Of a DNA stretch of 55,240 nucleotides, positions 33,671 to 42,480 are shown piece after piece. The stretch comes from Arthrobacter sp. ISL-65 (GTDB taxonomy: Bacteria > Actinomycetota > Actinomycetes > Actinomycetales > Micrococcaceae), in assembly GCF_018613795.1 (NCBI RefSeq), contig NZ_JAGGPN010000057.1, positions 1-55,240 of the forward strand, in the 5' to 3' direction. The translations under genes were made by a program, and so were the position numbers. The number at the start of each line of letters is the position of its first letter. The stretch's first letter is position 1. The notes below the pieces were generated by a model, which was not told where the DNA came from, did no database searches, and saw nothing but the letters and a program-made list of their open reading frames with translations.

Positions 33671-34900
33671 GTGAAAATCATTGCCGCCGACGTCTTCGTG
33701 ACAAGTCCCTCCCGCAACTTCGTGACGCTCCGGATCACTACCGAGGATGGTGTCACGGGTATAGGTGACGCCACGCTGAACGGCCGTGAGCTCGCCGTCG
33801 CCGCCTATTTGAAGGAACACGTTGCGCAGCTGCTGATCGGCAAGGACCCGCACCGGATCGAGGACACCTGGCAGTTCCTCTACCGCTCCTCGTACTGGCG
33901 GCGCGGCCCGGTGACCATGGCCGCGATCGCCGCGGTGGACATGGCGCTGTGGGACATCAAGGGCAAGCTCGCCGGCATGCCGGTCTACCAGCTGCTGGGC
34001 GGGGCGTCACGCAACGGGCTGCGCGCCTACGGCCACGCCTCCGGCGCGGACCTGCCATCGCTGTTCGACTCCGTCCGTGAGCACCTGGAACTGGGCTACA
34101 AGTCCATCCGCATCCAGACCGCCGTCCCGGGCATCAAAGCCGTCTACGGCGTGGCCGCACAGGCCCAGGCCTCCGGTGAGCGCTACGACTACGAACCCGC
34201 CGGCCGCGGTGCGTTCCCGCAGGAAGAGGACTGGGACACCCGCGCCTATCTGCGCCACCTGCCCACCGTGTTCGAAGCGGTCCGCAACGAGTTCGGCCCG
34301 GAAATCCCCCTGCTGCACGACGGGCACCACCGGATGACCCCGATCCAGGCAGCCAAGCTCGGCAAGGCGCTCGAACCGTATGACCTGTTCTGGCTCGAGG
34401 ACTGCACCCCGGCCGAGAACCAGGAGGCCCTGCGCCTGGTCCGCCAGCACACCACCACCCCGCTGGCCATCGGCGAAATCTTCAACACCGTGTACGACTA
34501 CCAGACCATCATCAAGGAACAGCTGATCGACTACGTCCGGGCCGCGTCCACGCACTTCGGCGGCATCAGCCCGTTGAAGAAGGTCATGGACTTCGCCGCG
34601 CAGTACCAGATCAAGTCCGGCTTCCACGGCCCCACCGACATTTCCCCGGTGGGCTTCGCCGCGCAGCTGCACGTGGGCCTGGCCATCCATAACTACGGCA
34701 TCCAGGAATACATGCAGCACTCGGACAAGACCAACGAGGTCTTCAAGCAGTCCATGACCTTCGTGGACGGCTACCTGCACCCGGGCAACGAGCCGGGCAT
34801 CGGCGTCGAGTTCAACGAGGAAGCAGCAGCGGCGTTCCCGTACCAGCAGGCCTACCTGCCCTACAACCGCCTGGTCGACGGAACGGTGCACGACTGGTGA
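33671..34900 (+). CDS. manD: D-mannonate dehydratase (enolase superfamily)
   Basis: A 409-residue enolase-superfamily enzyme of the ManD/RspA group. Landmarks: the capping domain with RNFVTLRITTEDGVTGIGDA; SSYWRRGPVTMAAIAAVDMA leading to LWDIKGKLAGMPVYQLLGG; the barrel's LHDGHHRM metal-binding Asp; WLEDCTP; AIGEIFNTVYDYQ; and THFGGISPLKK plus GFHGPTDISPVG at the end. It dehydrates D-mannonate to 2-keto-3-deoxygluconate, the third step after UxaC and UxuB. The GTG start lies behind GAAAGGACCTGCA. The stop overlaps the next gene's start by four bases (GTGA), so the fusion protein below is translationally coupled to it. Confidence 0.93.
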   Translation: MKIIAADVFVTSPSRNFVTLRITTEDGVTGIGDATLNGRELAVAAYLKEHVAQLLIGKDPHRIEDTWQFLYRSSYWRRGPVTMAAIAAVDMALWDIKGKLAGMPVYQLLGGASRNGLRAYGHASGADLPSLFDSVREHLELGYKSIRIQTAVPGIKAVYGVAAQAQASGERYDYEPAGRGAFPQEEDWDTRAYLRHLPTVFEAVRNEFGPEIPLLHDGHHRMTPIQAAKLGKALEPYDLFWLEDCTPAENQEALRLVRQHTTTPLAIGEIFNTVYDYQTIIKEQLIDYVRAASTHFGGISPLKKVMDFAAQYQIKSGFHGPTDISPVGFAAQLHVGLAIHNYGIQEYMQHSDKTNEVFKQSMTFVDGYLHPGNEPGIGVEFNEEAAAAFPYQQAYLPYNRLVDGTVHDW

Positions 34901-37212
34901 GCACTATGAATCCAGTCCCCCAATCCAAGCACCGCATCATCGTGATGGGCGTGTCCGGCTGCGGCAAGACCACCATCGGCGATCTTGTTGCCCGTGAGCT
35001 CGGCGTACCGTTCCTCGACGGCGATTCCCTCCACCCCGTGGAGAACGTCGCCAAGATGGCAGCCGGGACACCCCTGGCTGATGAGGACCGCTGGCCGTGG
35101 CTCGCCACCGTCGGCGCCGAGCTGGCCAAAGCGGGCGACGGCGGGCTGGTCCTGGCATGCTCCGCCCTGCGCCGCAGCTACCGGGACGCCATCCGGGCAC
35201 AGGCTCCGGACACCGTCTTCCTGCACCTGCACGGCAGCGAGGAAGTCCTCAGCCAGCGCCTCGAAGGGCGCTCGGGACACTTCATGCCGCCCGCGCTGCT
35301 GGTATCCCAGCTCGCCACGCTTGAAGCCCTGGAGCCGGATGAAGCCGGGTTCATCGTCGACATCGCCGCTCCCGTCGACGAGGTGGTGGCGTCGGCACTG
35401 GCGAACATTGCCGCCGTCGGCCCGTCCGCGGCGCTCGACGCCAAGGGTGCCGAGGGCACCCAACTACGGCAGTTCGACGTCGACCTTTCGGCCGCGCCGT
35501 TCAACCTCGACGACGACGCCGTCACTTGGGTGGAATCCACCCTGGCCGGCATGAGCCTCGAGGAGAAGATCGGCCAGCTGTTCATCAACCACAACAACGA
35601 CTACTCCCCGGAGTACCTCGATGGTGTGCTGGAGAACTTCCACGTGGGTGGCATGCGGTACCGGCCCGGCCCGTCCGCTGCCGTGCAGGAGCACATCCGC
35701 TACGCGCAGTCCAAGACCCGCATCCCGTTGCTGGTGGCCTCCAACCCGGAAATGGGGGGAGCCGGAAGCTGCGACGACGGAACGTTTGTGTCGACGCACC
35801 TGCAGGCCGGCTCGCACCCCGACAAGGCCATCGCCCGGCAGATGGGGCAGGTGGCCGGTGTGGAAACCGCGGCGCTTGGGTGCAACTGGGCCTTCGCCCC
35901 GATCGTGGACATCCACTACAACTGGCGGAACACGGTCATCTCCACCCGGGCCTTCGGCAACACGCCGGAGGTCGTGGTGGAGCGGGCCAAGGAGTACTTC
36001 GACGGCATCAGCGAGTCCCCCACTGTCTGCGCCATGAAGCACTTCCCCGGAGACGGCGTGGATGAGCGTGACCAGCACGTTGTCACGTCCTACAACACCT
36101 TCAGCTACGAGGAATGGAGCCGGACGTACGGGCACGTGTACCGCGAAATGATCGGGCACGGCGTGCAGTCCATCATGGTGGGGCACATCGGGGCGCCGGA
36201 ACTGTCCCGCCACTTCCGGCCCGGCCTGGCGGACAAGGACATCCTGCCTGCAACGCTCGCACCCGAGCTGCTCCAGGACCTGCTCCGCAGCGAGCTCGGC
36301 TTCAACGGACTGATCCTCACTGACGCCTCGCTGATGGTGGGCCTGGCCCAGGCCATGAAGCGTAAGGACCTGGTGCCGGCAACCATCGCGGCCGGCTGCG
36401 ACATGTTCCTGTTCTTCCGGAACCCGGCGGAGGACTTCGGCTACATGCTGGACGGCTACAAGTCCGGCGTCATCACGGAGCAGCGGCTGCACGATGCACT
36501 CCGCCGGATCCTGGGGCTGAAAGCCTCCTTGGGGTTGCACCGGAAGCCCGCCTCGGAACTCGTGCCGCCTGCGGAAACGCTGGCCGTGATCGGCAGTGAG
36601 GCGCACCGTGCCATCGCTGCGGAAATCGCGGATAAGACCGTCACGCTGGTCAAGGACACCGCCAACAACCTGCCCATCACGCCGGAAGCGCATCCGCGGA
36701 TTCGCCTGTACGGGATTTCCGGCGGGGCTGATTTCACACGCGCTGATCCGCTGGCCTACCTGGACACGGTCAAGGAAGAGCTGGAATCGGCCGGCTTCGA
36801 GGTGCACATCTTCAGGACGGCGGAGCAGCGGGAGGCCGCGGGGGAGACCGGCATGAACTTCATGCGGGTCCTGTCCGAGGAAGCCACCGGCGATTACGCG
36901 GACAGGTACGACGCCGCCTTGGTGTTCGCCAATGTGAAGGGCTTCGCGCAGGAAGCAGCCATCCGGATCAAGTGGTCCTCACCGATGGCCGCCGAGATCC
37001 CGTGGTACGCCACCGAAGTGCCCACGGTGTTCGTTTCACTCAACCAGCCCAACCACCTGATTGATGTGCCCATGGTCAAGACGGCGATCCACGCGCATGC
37101 CGGTTCCCGGGAAGCGATCCGGGCCACCATCGCCAAGATCCAGGGCAAGTCGGAGTTCCAGGGCACGTTCAACGACAACGTGTTCTGCGATTCCTTCGAC
37201 ACCCGGCTCTAG
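34897..37212 (+). CDS. Gluconokinase-GH3 glycosidase fusion protein
   Basis: A 771-residue chain joins two enzymes. Residues 12-175 are a gluconokinase (GntK) domain: IIVMGVSGCGKTTIG with the P-loop at 18-26, PFLDGDSLHPVENVAKMAAG, LACSALRRSYRDAIR and EGRSGHFMPPALLVSQL, nearly the full usual length. A linker (175-205) leads to a GH3 glycosidase: VGGMRYRPGPS, KHFPGDGVDERDQH with an Asp392-x-His394 dyad as in NagZ-type enzymes, and Asp476 in LILTDASLMVG as nucleophile. A C-terminal domain runs to 771. No internal start with a ribosome-binding site is seen at the junction, so it looks truly fused. It may release a sugar or phosphorylate gluconate or 2-keto-3-deoxygluconate; no separate KDG kinase is encoded here. 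Confidence 0.88.
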   Translation: MSTMNPVPQSKHRIIVMGVSGCGKTTIGDLVARELGVPFLDGDSLHPVENVAKMAAGTPLADEDRWPWLATVGAELAKAGDGGLVLACSALRRSYRDAIRAQAPDTVFLHLHGSEEVLSQRLEGRSGHFMPPALLVSQLATLEALEPDEAGFIVDIAAPVDEVVASALANIAAVGPSAALDAKGAEGTQLRQFDVDLSAAPFNLDDDAVTWVESTLAGMSLEEKIGQLFINHNNDYSPEYLDGVLENFHVGGMRYRPGPSAAVQEHIRYAQSKTRIPLLVASNPEMGGAGSCDDGTFVSTHLQAGSHPDKAIARQMGQVAGVETAALGCNWAFAPIVDIHYNWRNTVISTRAFGNTPEVVVERAKEYFDGISESPTVCAMKHFPGDGVDERDQHVVTSYNTFSYEEWSRTYGHVYREMIGHGVQSIMVGHIGAPELSRHFRPGLADKDILPATLAPELLQDLLRSELGFNGLILTDASLMVGLAQAMKRKDLVPATIAAGCDMFLFFRNPAEDFGYMLDGYKSGVITEQRLHDALRRILGLKASLGLHRKPASELVPPAETLAVIGSEAHRAIAAEIADKTVTLVKDTANNLPITPEAHPRIRLYGISGGADFTRADPLAYLDTVKEELESAGFEVHIFRTAEQREAAGETGMNFMRVLSEEATGDYADRYDAALVFANVKGFAQEAAIRIKWSSPMAAEIPWYATEVPTVFVSLNQPNHLIDVPMVKTAIHAHAGSREAIRATIAKIQGKSEFQGTFNDNVFCDSFDTRL

Positions 37213-37238
37213 AGGCCTTTATCCGGCGACTTCAGACC

Positions 37239-37280
37239 GGAAAAGCCCGGTACTGCTCACTAGGCGGTATCGGGCTTTCC
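37239..37280 (+). terminator. Terminator of the glucuronide operon
   Basis: AAAGCCCG (37242-37249) pairs with CGGGCTTT (37271-37278), extended by GTAC/GTA pairing inside. It follows the fusion gene by 30 bases and closes the locus. Confidence 0.65.
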
Positions 37281-37675
37281 CTTTGCACAAGCGATATCAC
37301 GGCGCCGGAGATTTATGGACAGCTACTTTTTGACTCCCTCCTGCCTACAGCTTGCTGATCGGCGGGCCCTGGTGGGACGCGTCCGAGGGGGTTCACGTTC
37401 GACGTGCACGATGCCACCTCCATCGGCGATACCGTTGCAATCCCACCGGACCAGAGAATGATGCCGGCACTGCCCTCCATATTGGCGCTCCCCGGCCTAT
37501 TTTAAGAACCGATAATGAAGATTCCGTCAAGTAGCTGCTAAGTACCTTAGGTATACATCGGTGGACGCCATTGATCGTGCTGGGCAGCGAAGAGCGAGGC
37601 TTTGAACCACCACCTGCTCGCCAGTCCCATCTGGAGCACTCCGACCTCTTAGGGACGATGAGCAATTCTGTCGCT
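37281..37675. other. Gene-poor gap
   Basis: No gene called. A plus-strand stretch near 37400 reads FTFDVHDATSIGDTVAI in one frame, which looks protein-like but is too short to assign. Confidence 0.35.
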
Positions 37676-38761
37676 TTATTGGCGGAGGTATTGGCGTAGT
37701 CCGGGGATTGCGAAGTCGACTTTTCCATAGCCTGCGGACTCGATGAGTCCTGCGGCGATGAGCCGGTTGCGGTATTTAGACACGACGTTGGGTTTGGCCT
37801 TGAGGACGGCCCCGATCTGCCCTGCGGCCGAGGGGCCATCCTGCGTTGCCATGGCGTCGAGGAACTGACGGTCTCTGTCGGAGATGTCCGAGAGGGCCGA
37901 TTCGACGACGACCAGGGTGTTGCGGCGTTGAGCTGTGGCGATGGCACGTTGGACGCTGGCCTGGTCCAGCGTCCATCCTGCCTTGTCGGCTTCGAGCCAG
38001 AGGTAGTAGCCGACCAGTTGGATCAGGAACGGGTATCCCTCGGTTGCCTCTGCCGCTTCGCTGATGAGGTCGTGGGAGATGGTGATGCCTCCCTGGCTGA
38101 ACAATTGGCTGAACGAGGTGGTGACTTCGGCGATGGCTGCTTCGTGAAGATTGATCCTGTCGGCCCGCCGGAGGAAGGTTGCGACGCCTTCGTTGAGGAG
38201 GTCGGACACGGCTGACGGCAGGCCGGCGAAGATCAGGCCGATGGGTAGCCCATCGCGGATGAAGTGCTGGACATCGGCTGCCAGTTGCGAGATCTCCGTC
38301 CGGTCGACGGCGTGAATCTCGTCAACGGTAATGACCAGTCCTGTGCCCTTCGAATCCAGAACGCGTAGCAGCTCCTGACCGGTCCGGCGCCAATCCACGG
38401 CCCGTTCTGGGGGAAGTTGCGTTGTCAGCCCGAATCCGGCTGCGGAGAAGGCGGTGATTTTCCGGGCGGGAGGCCCGTCCCCGAGTTCCTCGAGGAGCCG
38501 GAGCATGTCATCACCGACCCGGGCCAGGAACCCTGGGGTTGCTGTCCGCGAGATGACGGCCCATCCCTGAGCTCGAGCGATGTCCTCGGCGGCGCTCAAC
38601 ATGACGGTCTTGCCGATGCCTCGGGATCCCGTGATGATGGTCAGAAGGCCAGGGGCCCCGGAGCCTTGTTGCAGGCCGTACTCGAACTCGTCTAGAAGGC
38701 CAGCCCGCCCCACGAGCTCCGGTGGCGTCGCCCCGGCCGTGGGCTTGAAGGGGTTCTGCAC
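37676..38761 (-). CDS. AAA-type ATP-binding protein with winged-helix end
   Basis: A 361-residue STAND/ORC-like AAA ATPase. It opens with NPFKPTAGATPPELVGRAGL, a nucleotide-contacting VGR element; Walker A is TGSRGIGKTV (44-53), Walker B LVITVDEIHAVD (142-153), and a sensor-like LIFAGLPSAV follows. Residues 215-285 form a helical lid (YPFLIQLVGYYLWLEADKAG). Residues 295-361 look like a winged helix: SDRDRQFLDAMATQDGP, KPNVVSKYRNRLIAAGLIE. Proteins of this type (orf15/Cdc6-like ATP-binding proteins) are common and poorly understood, some in defence or regulation. The GTG start follows GGGAGGTCGG. Four tandem GGTGAAA repeats lie just upstream. It stands alone between two operons. Confidence 0.8.
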   Translation of the reverse strand: MQNPFKPTAGATPPELVGRAGLLDEFEYGLQQGSGAPGLLTIITGSRGIGKTVMLSAAEDIARAQGWAVISRTATPGFLARVGDDMLRLLEELGDGPPARKITAFSAAGFGLTTQLPPERAVDWRRTGQELLRVLDSKGTGLVITVDEIHAVDRTEISQLAADVQHFIRDGLPIGLIFAGLPSAVSDLLNEGVATFLRRADRINLHEAAIAEVTTSFSQLFSQGGITISHDLISEAAEATEGYPFLIQLVGYYLWLEADKAGWTLDQASVQRAIATAQRRNTLVVVESALSDISDRDRQFLDAMATQDGPSAAGQIGAVLKAKPNVVSKYRNRLIAAGLIESAGYGKVDFAIPGLRQYLRQ

Positions 38762-38780
38762 CCGACCTCCCGTGGATAAT

Positions 38781-38818
38781 AGGTGAAACTAGGTGAAACT
38801 GGTGAAAGTGGTGAAACT
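38781..38818 (-). repeat. Four tandem GGTGAAA-containing repeats
   Basis: AGGTGAAACT (38781), AGGTGAAACT (38791), GGTGAAAGT (38801) and GGTGAAACT (38810) are head-to-tail, 20 to 57 bases upstream of the AAA gene start. Spacing of 9-10 bp places them on one DNA face, as expected for cooperative protein binding. Autoregulation by the winged-helix ATPase is possible. Confidence 0.6.
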
Positions 38819-39241
38819 CCTGCCACAATATGTCCAACTACCCGTGCTGGGCAAGGCGGAGCGCGAACGGGATCCGGGCGCGCGGAAAGAAGCACAAGCG
38901 GAGCGGCGTCAGAATAGGCCGAAATTCCTCAATAACTGACAGTGGCTCACGGAAATCTTAGATCCCACTCTGACAGACAATGGACGGAAACGCGGTGCAG
39001 CTGCTGACGAAAATGCCCCCAGTCCCTCGCGGCGCAGGCGCTATGAGGTCGAAATAGTCCAAAGAATTTGGACGCGATGAATCCCGCTTAGGACAAAGAC
39101 TCCGATGTCACCTGCTATGGCTCGTCGACGCCCGGAGAACAAGACCGGACCTACGCCGGCATGCCGAATACACCCTTGTCAGGGCCCCTGACGTCAGGTT
39201 GGGGTGTGCCCTAGTTGTACTAAGCAAGCAGTGCAACCACG
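38819..39241. other. Gene-poor gap
   Basis: No gene seen. A 12-bp palindrome CCTGACGTCAGG lies near 39187 just beyond the pxpC stop; significance unknown. Confidence 0.4.
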
Positions 39242-40231
39242 CTACTGCCTGGGTAAACTTATTGCCGCCCATGCCTTGTTGCGGCGTTCAGCAAGATCCC
39301 TGCGGGCCTCCAGGGCATCAGTCAGGCTGACAGCGACAAACCGGGTTGCCGTTCCGGGGGCAGCCCTGGCGACCAGATCCATGTCGGCGCTGATCACCGT
39401 GCCCACCATTGCGTAGCCGCCGCCGGAGACAGCGTCGCGGTGCAGGATGATGGGCTGGGTGCCGCCGGGGATTTGGATGGACCCCACAGCGTACCCTGCG
39501 TCCACAATGTTGGAGGGGTCTGAGCCGGCACCGAAAGGCTGGTCCCGCTCTTTCCATTTCACCCCCGGGCCGGAGTAGCGCAGACCCATCCGATCAGCCA
39601 CCGGCGTCACCTTCCACTCCTCATTCAGGAGATTGCCCAGGCCTTCTTCGGTGAGGCGGTGGTCATACAAGCCCAGCACGATACGGACTTCCTGCTCTTT
39701 GGGGTAAACGGGCCGGAATTCCTCCGGGACGCTCTCGGCTTGGGGGAGTTTTCCGCCGTTGAGGGGAGCGCCCACGGGGACGACGTCGCCCGCCTCAAGC
39801 TTCCGGCCTTTGAACCCACCGATCCCGCCGAGGCTGTACGTGGACCGGCTTCCGAGCACCTCTGGGACGTCGACGCCGCCTTGGACAGCTATGTAGTAGC
39901 GGGTGCCGCCCTGGATGACGCCGAAGGAGAGTTGGTCCCCTGCCTTCAGGATCAGGCGGCTCCACTGGGGCTGCGGCTCCCCGTTGACCTTCACCTCCAC
40001 AGGGGCGCCCGTGATGGCGATGACGGCATCGCTGTCGGTGGTCAGCACCGGGCCGAGGTAGGTGCACTCAAGGACCGCTTCCCGTGCCGTGTTTCCCACC
40101 AGGGCATTTCCGAGCTCAGCGGAGTACTGGTCCATGGAACCGCTTTGCGGGATGCCCACGTTGTAATGGCCTTTGCGGCCCTGGTCCTGGACAGTGGTGG
40201 CCAGGCCTGGGTTTCCAATTTCAAATGCCAT
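39242..40231 (-). CDS. pxpC: 5-oxoprolinase subunit C (biotin-dependent carboxyltransferase family)
   Basis: A 329-residue protein of the carboxyltransferase A/B (KipA, PxpC) family: FEIGNPGLATTVQDQGRKGH at the start, GIPQSGSMDQYSAELGNALVG, YIAVQGGVDVPEVLGSRSTY, LGGIGGFKGRKLEAGD and IPGGTQPIILHRDAVSGGGY. With PxpA and PxpB it makes up ATP-dependent 5-oxoprolinase, opening 5-oxo-L-proline to glutamate in the cytosol. The ATG at 40231 was chosen: GGAGG lies six bases upstream and it gives the standard MAFEIGNPGL start. It overlaps the end of pxpB by 11 bases and is the last gene of the operon. Confidence 0.9.
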   Translation of the reverse strand: MAFEIGNPGLATTVQDQGRKGHYNVGIPQSGSMDQYSAELGNALVGNTAREAVLECTYLGPVLTTDSDAVIAITGAPVEVKVNGEPQPQWSRLILKAGDQLSFGVIQGGTRYYIAVQGGVDVPEVLGSRSTYSLGGIGGFKGRKLEAGDVVPVGAPLNGGKLPQAESVPEEFRPVYPKEQEVRIVLGLYDHRLTEEGLGNLLNEEWKVTPVADRMGLRYSGPGVKWKERDQPFGAGSDPSNIVDAGYAVGSIQIPGGTQPIILHRDAVSGGGYAMVGTVISADMDLVARAAPGTATRFVAVSLTDALEARRDLAERRNKAWAAISLPRQ

Positions 40232-41126
40232 TGAGGGCCTCCATGAGTTCACGGTTGTAGCCTTCGGGGTCGGCCAGTGCCTTGGACAACTCGAAGGTTA
40301 CCGGCGCCTGCCGGTAACGGAAGGTGCCGGCGGAGATCTCCGCCTGGATCGCGTTGTATTCCGCCTCTGTGACCGGCTTGAACTTCACGATGTCCCCTGG
40401 GCGGAAGAACACCATGAAATCCTTGAAGTCCGCCAGAGCCTGGCCGGGATCAAAGATGGGGGCGGCGGCCACGCCGAACATCTGGTACCCGCCGGCGCCG
40501 CGAACGGAATAGATGCAGCCGAAGCAACCACCGTGCCCCACGGTCAGTTTGGGGGTATCGGTCCGCGGGCTCAGGTACTTGGGGACCTCCAGTTGCTTGT
40601 CGCGGTCCACCAGCTGGAACAGGAACGGCAGCCCGGCCACGAAGCCAACCATGGACACCAGCCACGGCTGTTTATGGTGCCGTTGGATGAACTCCGCGGC
40701 GTCCTTGAGGTGGTTGGCCTTGGCCGCATAGTCGATGTCGCTGCCTTCAGGCTCCTGGTGGAAGCCCTCACGGAACCGCTGGGCCACTTCGGCGGTGAAG
40801 GGGTCCTCGTACCAGACCGGGACTTCAATGATCCGGGTTTCAAGCGCCCGCTCCTGGTGGTTCATCAGATCGCGCTCTATGTCACGCACGGCCGTTTCCA
40901 GCTGCTCCGGAGGCAGGACGTCAGGATCAAACCGCACCAGCAGGGACGCGTTGGCGGGGCAGATGTCCACGATTCCCGGGAGCCGGGCATCGGAGAGCGT
41001 GCCGGCGATGGACATGACCTTGAAGTTCGCGGGCAGGCTCATGGCCTCGGAGACTTCCACGAACAGAAATTCATCCCCGCCCCAGGTGTAGCGCGCACCC
41101 GGGAGGACGGCGGCTTCGGCGGTCAT
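40221..41126 (-). CDS. pxpB: 5-oxoprolinase subunit B (KipI-type)
   Basis: A 301-residue protein of the allophanate hydrolase subunit 1 / KipI / PxpB family, longer than the usual 220-240 residues because of an insertion around 110-160 (EPEGSDIDYAAKANHLKDAA). The conserved C-terminal core is intact: FVAGLPFLFQLVDRDKQLEV, TDTPKLTVGHGGCFGCIYSV with the GxGGCxG turn, RGAGGYQMFG and FFRPGDIVKFKPV. The extended form is found where these genes sit with biotin carboxylase genes. It overlaps accC by four bases (ATGA) and pxpC by 11, so all three are co-translated. Confidence 0.88.
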   Translation of the reverse strand: MTAEAAVLPGARYTWGGDEFLFVEVSEAMSLPANFKVMSIAGTLSDARLPGIVDICPANASLLVRFDPDVLPPEQLETAVRDIERDLMNHQERALETRIIEVPVWYEDPFTAEVAQRFREGFHQEPEGSDIDYAAKANHLKDAAEFIQRHHKQPWLVSMVGFVAGLPFLFQLVDRDKQLEVPKYLSPRTDTPKLTVGHGGCFGCIYSVRGAGGYQMFGVAAAPIFDPGQALADFKDFMVFFRPGDIVKFKPVTEAEYNAIQAEISAGTFRYRQAPVTFELSKALADPEGYNRELMEALNGI

Positions 41127-42472
41127 TTCGCCCCCAACAGGTCGGCTGCGGTTTCGATGAACTTGGAGTGGTGCGTGACATCGGCAAATTCAGGCCGTGC
41201 CAGCAGCGCCGTGTGCACGGGGACGGTGGTCTTGACCCCTTCAATGTGCGTTGCCTCCAAAGCCGACAGGGTAGCTGCGATGGTGGCGTCCCTGTCCGGG
41301 GCGTGGACGATCAGCTTGGCCAGGAGGGAGTCGTAGTACGGGCTCACAACCGAGCCTGCCTCCACTCCGGTGTCCACCCGGATTCCCTCGCCCGTCGGCC
41401 ATTCCAGGGACCGGATGACCCCCGGACTGGGGAAGAAGTGGCGGTTTGGGTCTTCTGCGTTAATGCGGCACTCGATGGCGTGCCCGCTGAAGCGAACATC
41501 GTCCTGGGAAATTGACATGGATCCGGTGGAGGCAATCAGGAGCTGCTCACGGACCAGGTCCACACCGGTGATCTGCTCGGTGACGGGGTGCTCCACCTGG
41601 ATGCGGGTGTTCATCTCAATGAACGCCGCCTCGTGGTTGACGGGGTTGTACAGGAACTCCACTGTCCCCGCTCCGTGGTAGCCGCATTCGCGGGCAAGAG
41701 CCACGGAAGACTCGCGGATGGTGGTGCGAACGGACTCCGGAAGGTCCGGGGCCGGGGCTTCCTCCAACACCTTCTGGGAACGGCGCTGCATGGAACAGTC
41801 GCGGTCACCAAGGTGGATGAAGTTGGTCCCGTCACCGAGGACCTGCACCTCAACGTGGCGGGCATGCTCCACGAACCGTTCCAGGTAGACCGTGGCGTCA
41901 CCGAAGACGGCACCCGCCTCACCCCGGGCCATTTCGATGGTTGCCAGGAGCTCGCTTTCATCGTGCACGAAGCGGATGCCCCTGCCGCCACCTCCGGCGG
42001 AAGCCTTCACCACCAGCGGGTACCCGATGCTGCGCGCAATTTTCACGGCGTCCGCCTCCGGGTCCAGGGGGCCATCCGACCCCCGGAGCACGGGGACCCC
42101 GGCCTTGGCTGCCGACTCCCGGGCCAGGGACTTGTTGCCCATCATGGCGATGGTGCCCGCGTTCGGGCCCACCCAGGTCAGGCCGGCGTCTGCCACCTTC
42201 CGGGCGAAGTCGGCATTCTCCGAGAGGAAGCCGTAGCCCGGGTGCACGGCGTCGCACCCCTGCTCCCGCGCTGCGGCGACCAGAGCGTCCTGGTTCAGGT
42301 AGCTGGCGCCTGCCTGGGCCGGGCCAACCACCACGTAGTGGTCGGCTGACCGGGCTGCCAGTGATTCCGCGTCGGGCTCGCTGACCCCCAGGACTGTCTC
42401 GATGCCCATTTCGCGGGCGGTCCTGGCGATCCGCACGGCGATCTCGCCACGGTTTGCGATGAACAGTTTCAT
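41123..42472 (-). CDS. accC: Biotin carboxylase subunit (AccC-type)
   Basis: A 449-residue biotin carboxylase. N-terminal domain KLFIANRGEIAVRIARTARE; ATP-grasp with the glycine-rich loop KASAGGGGRGIRF; HVEVQVLGDGTNFIHLGDRD; EEAPAPDLPESVR; and FIEMNTRIQVEHPVTEQITG with the catalytic Arg-x-x-x-Glu region. It carboxylates biotin on the small carrier encoded just upstream. Genes for biotin carboxylase and carrier between pxpA and pxpB are a frequent actinobacterial and proteobacterial layout; their link to 5-oxoproline cleavage is not settled. Start: ATG at 42472 gives the family N-terminus with AGGA upstream; ATG at 42484 directly abuts the accB stop and is the alternative. Confidence 0.9.
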   Translation of the reverse strand: MKLFIANRGEIAVRIARTAREMGIETVLGVSEPDAESLAARSADHYVVVGPAQAGASYLNQDALVAAAREQGCDAVHPGYGFLSENADFARKVADAGLTWVGPNAGTIAMMGNKSLARESAAKAGVPVLRGSDGPLDPEADAVKIARSIGYPLVVKASAGGGGRGIRFVHDESELLATIEMARGEAGAVFGDATVYLERFVEHARHVEVQVLGDGTNFIHLGDRDCSMQRRSQKVLEEAPAPDLPESVRTTIRESSVALARECGYHGAGTVEFLYNPVNHEAAFIEMNTRIQVEHPVTEQITGVDLVREQLLIASTGSMSISQDDVRFSGHAIECRINAEDPNRHFFPSPGVIRSLEWPTGEGIRVDTGVEAGSVVSPYYDSLLAKLIVHAPDRDATIAATLSALEATHIEGVKTTVPVHTALLARPEFADVTHHSKFIETAADLLGAK

Positions 42473-42480
42473 GGGGTGCT

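Noticed and set aside
35464..36807. Minus-strand open frame of 447 codons opposite the GH3 domain
   Set aside because: Translation has no recognisable motif and lies antisense to clear GH3 motifs.
37390..37510. FTFDVHDATSIGDTVAI stretch as a gene fragment
   Set aside because: Too short and no family recalled; could be chance.
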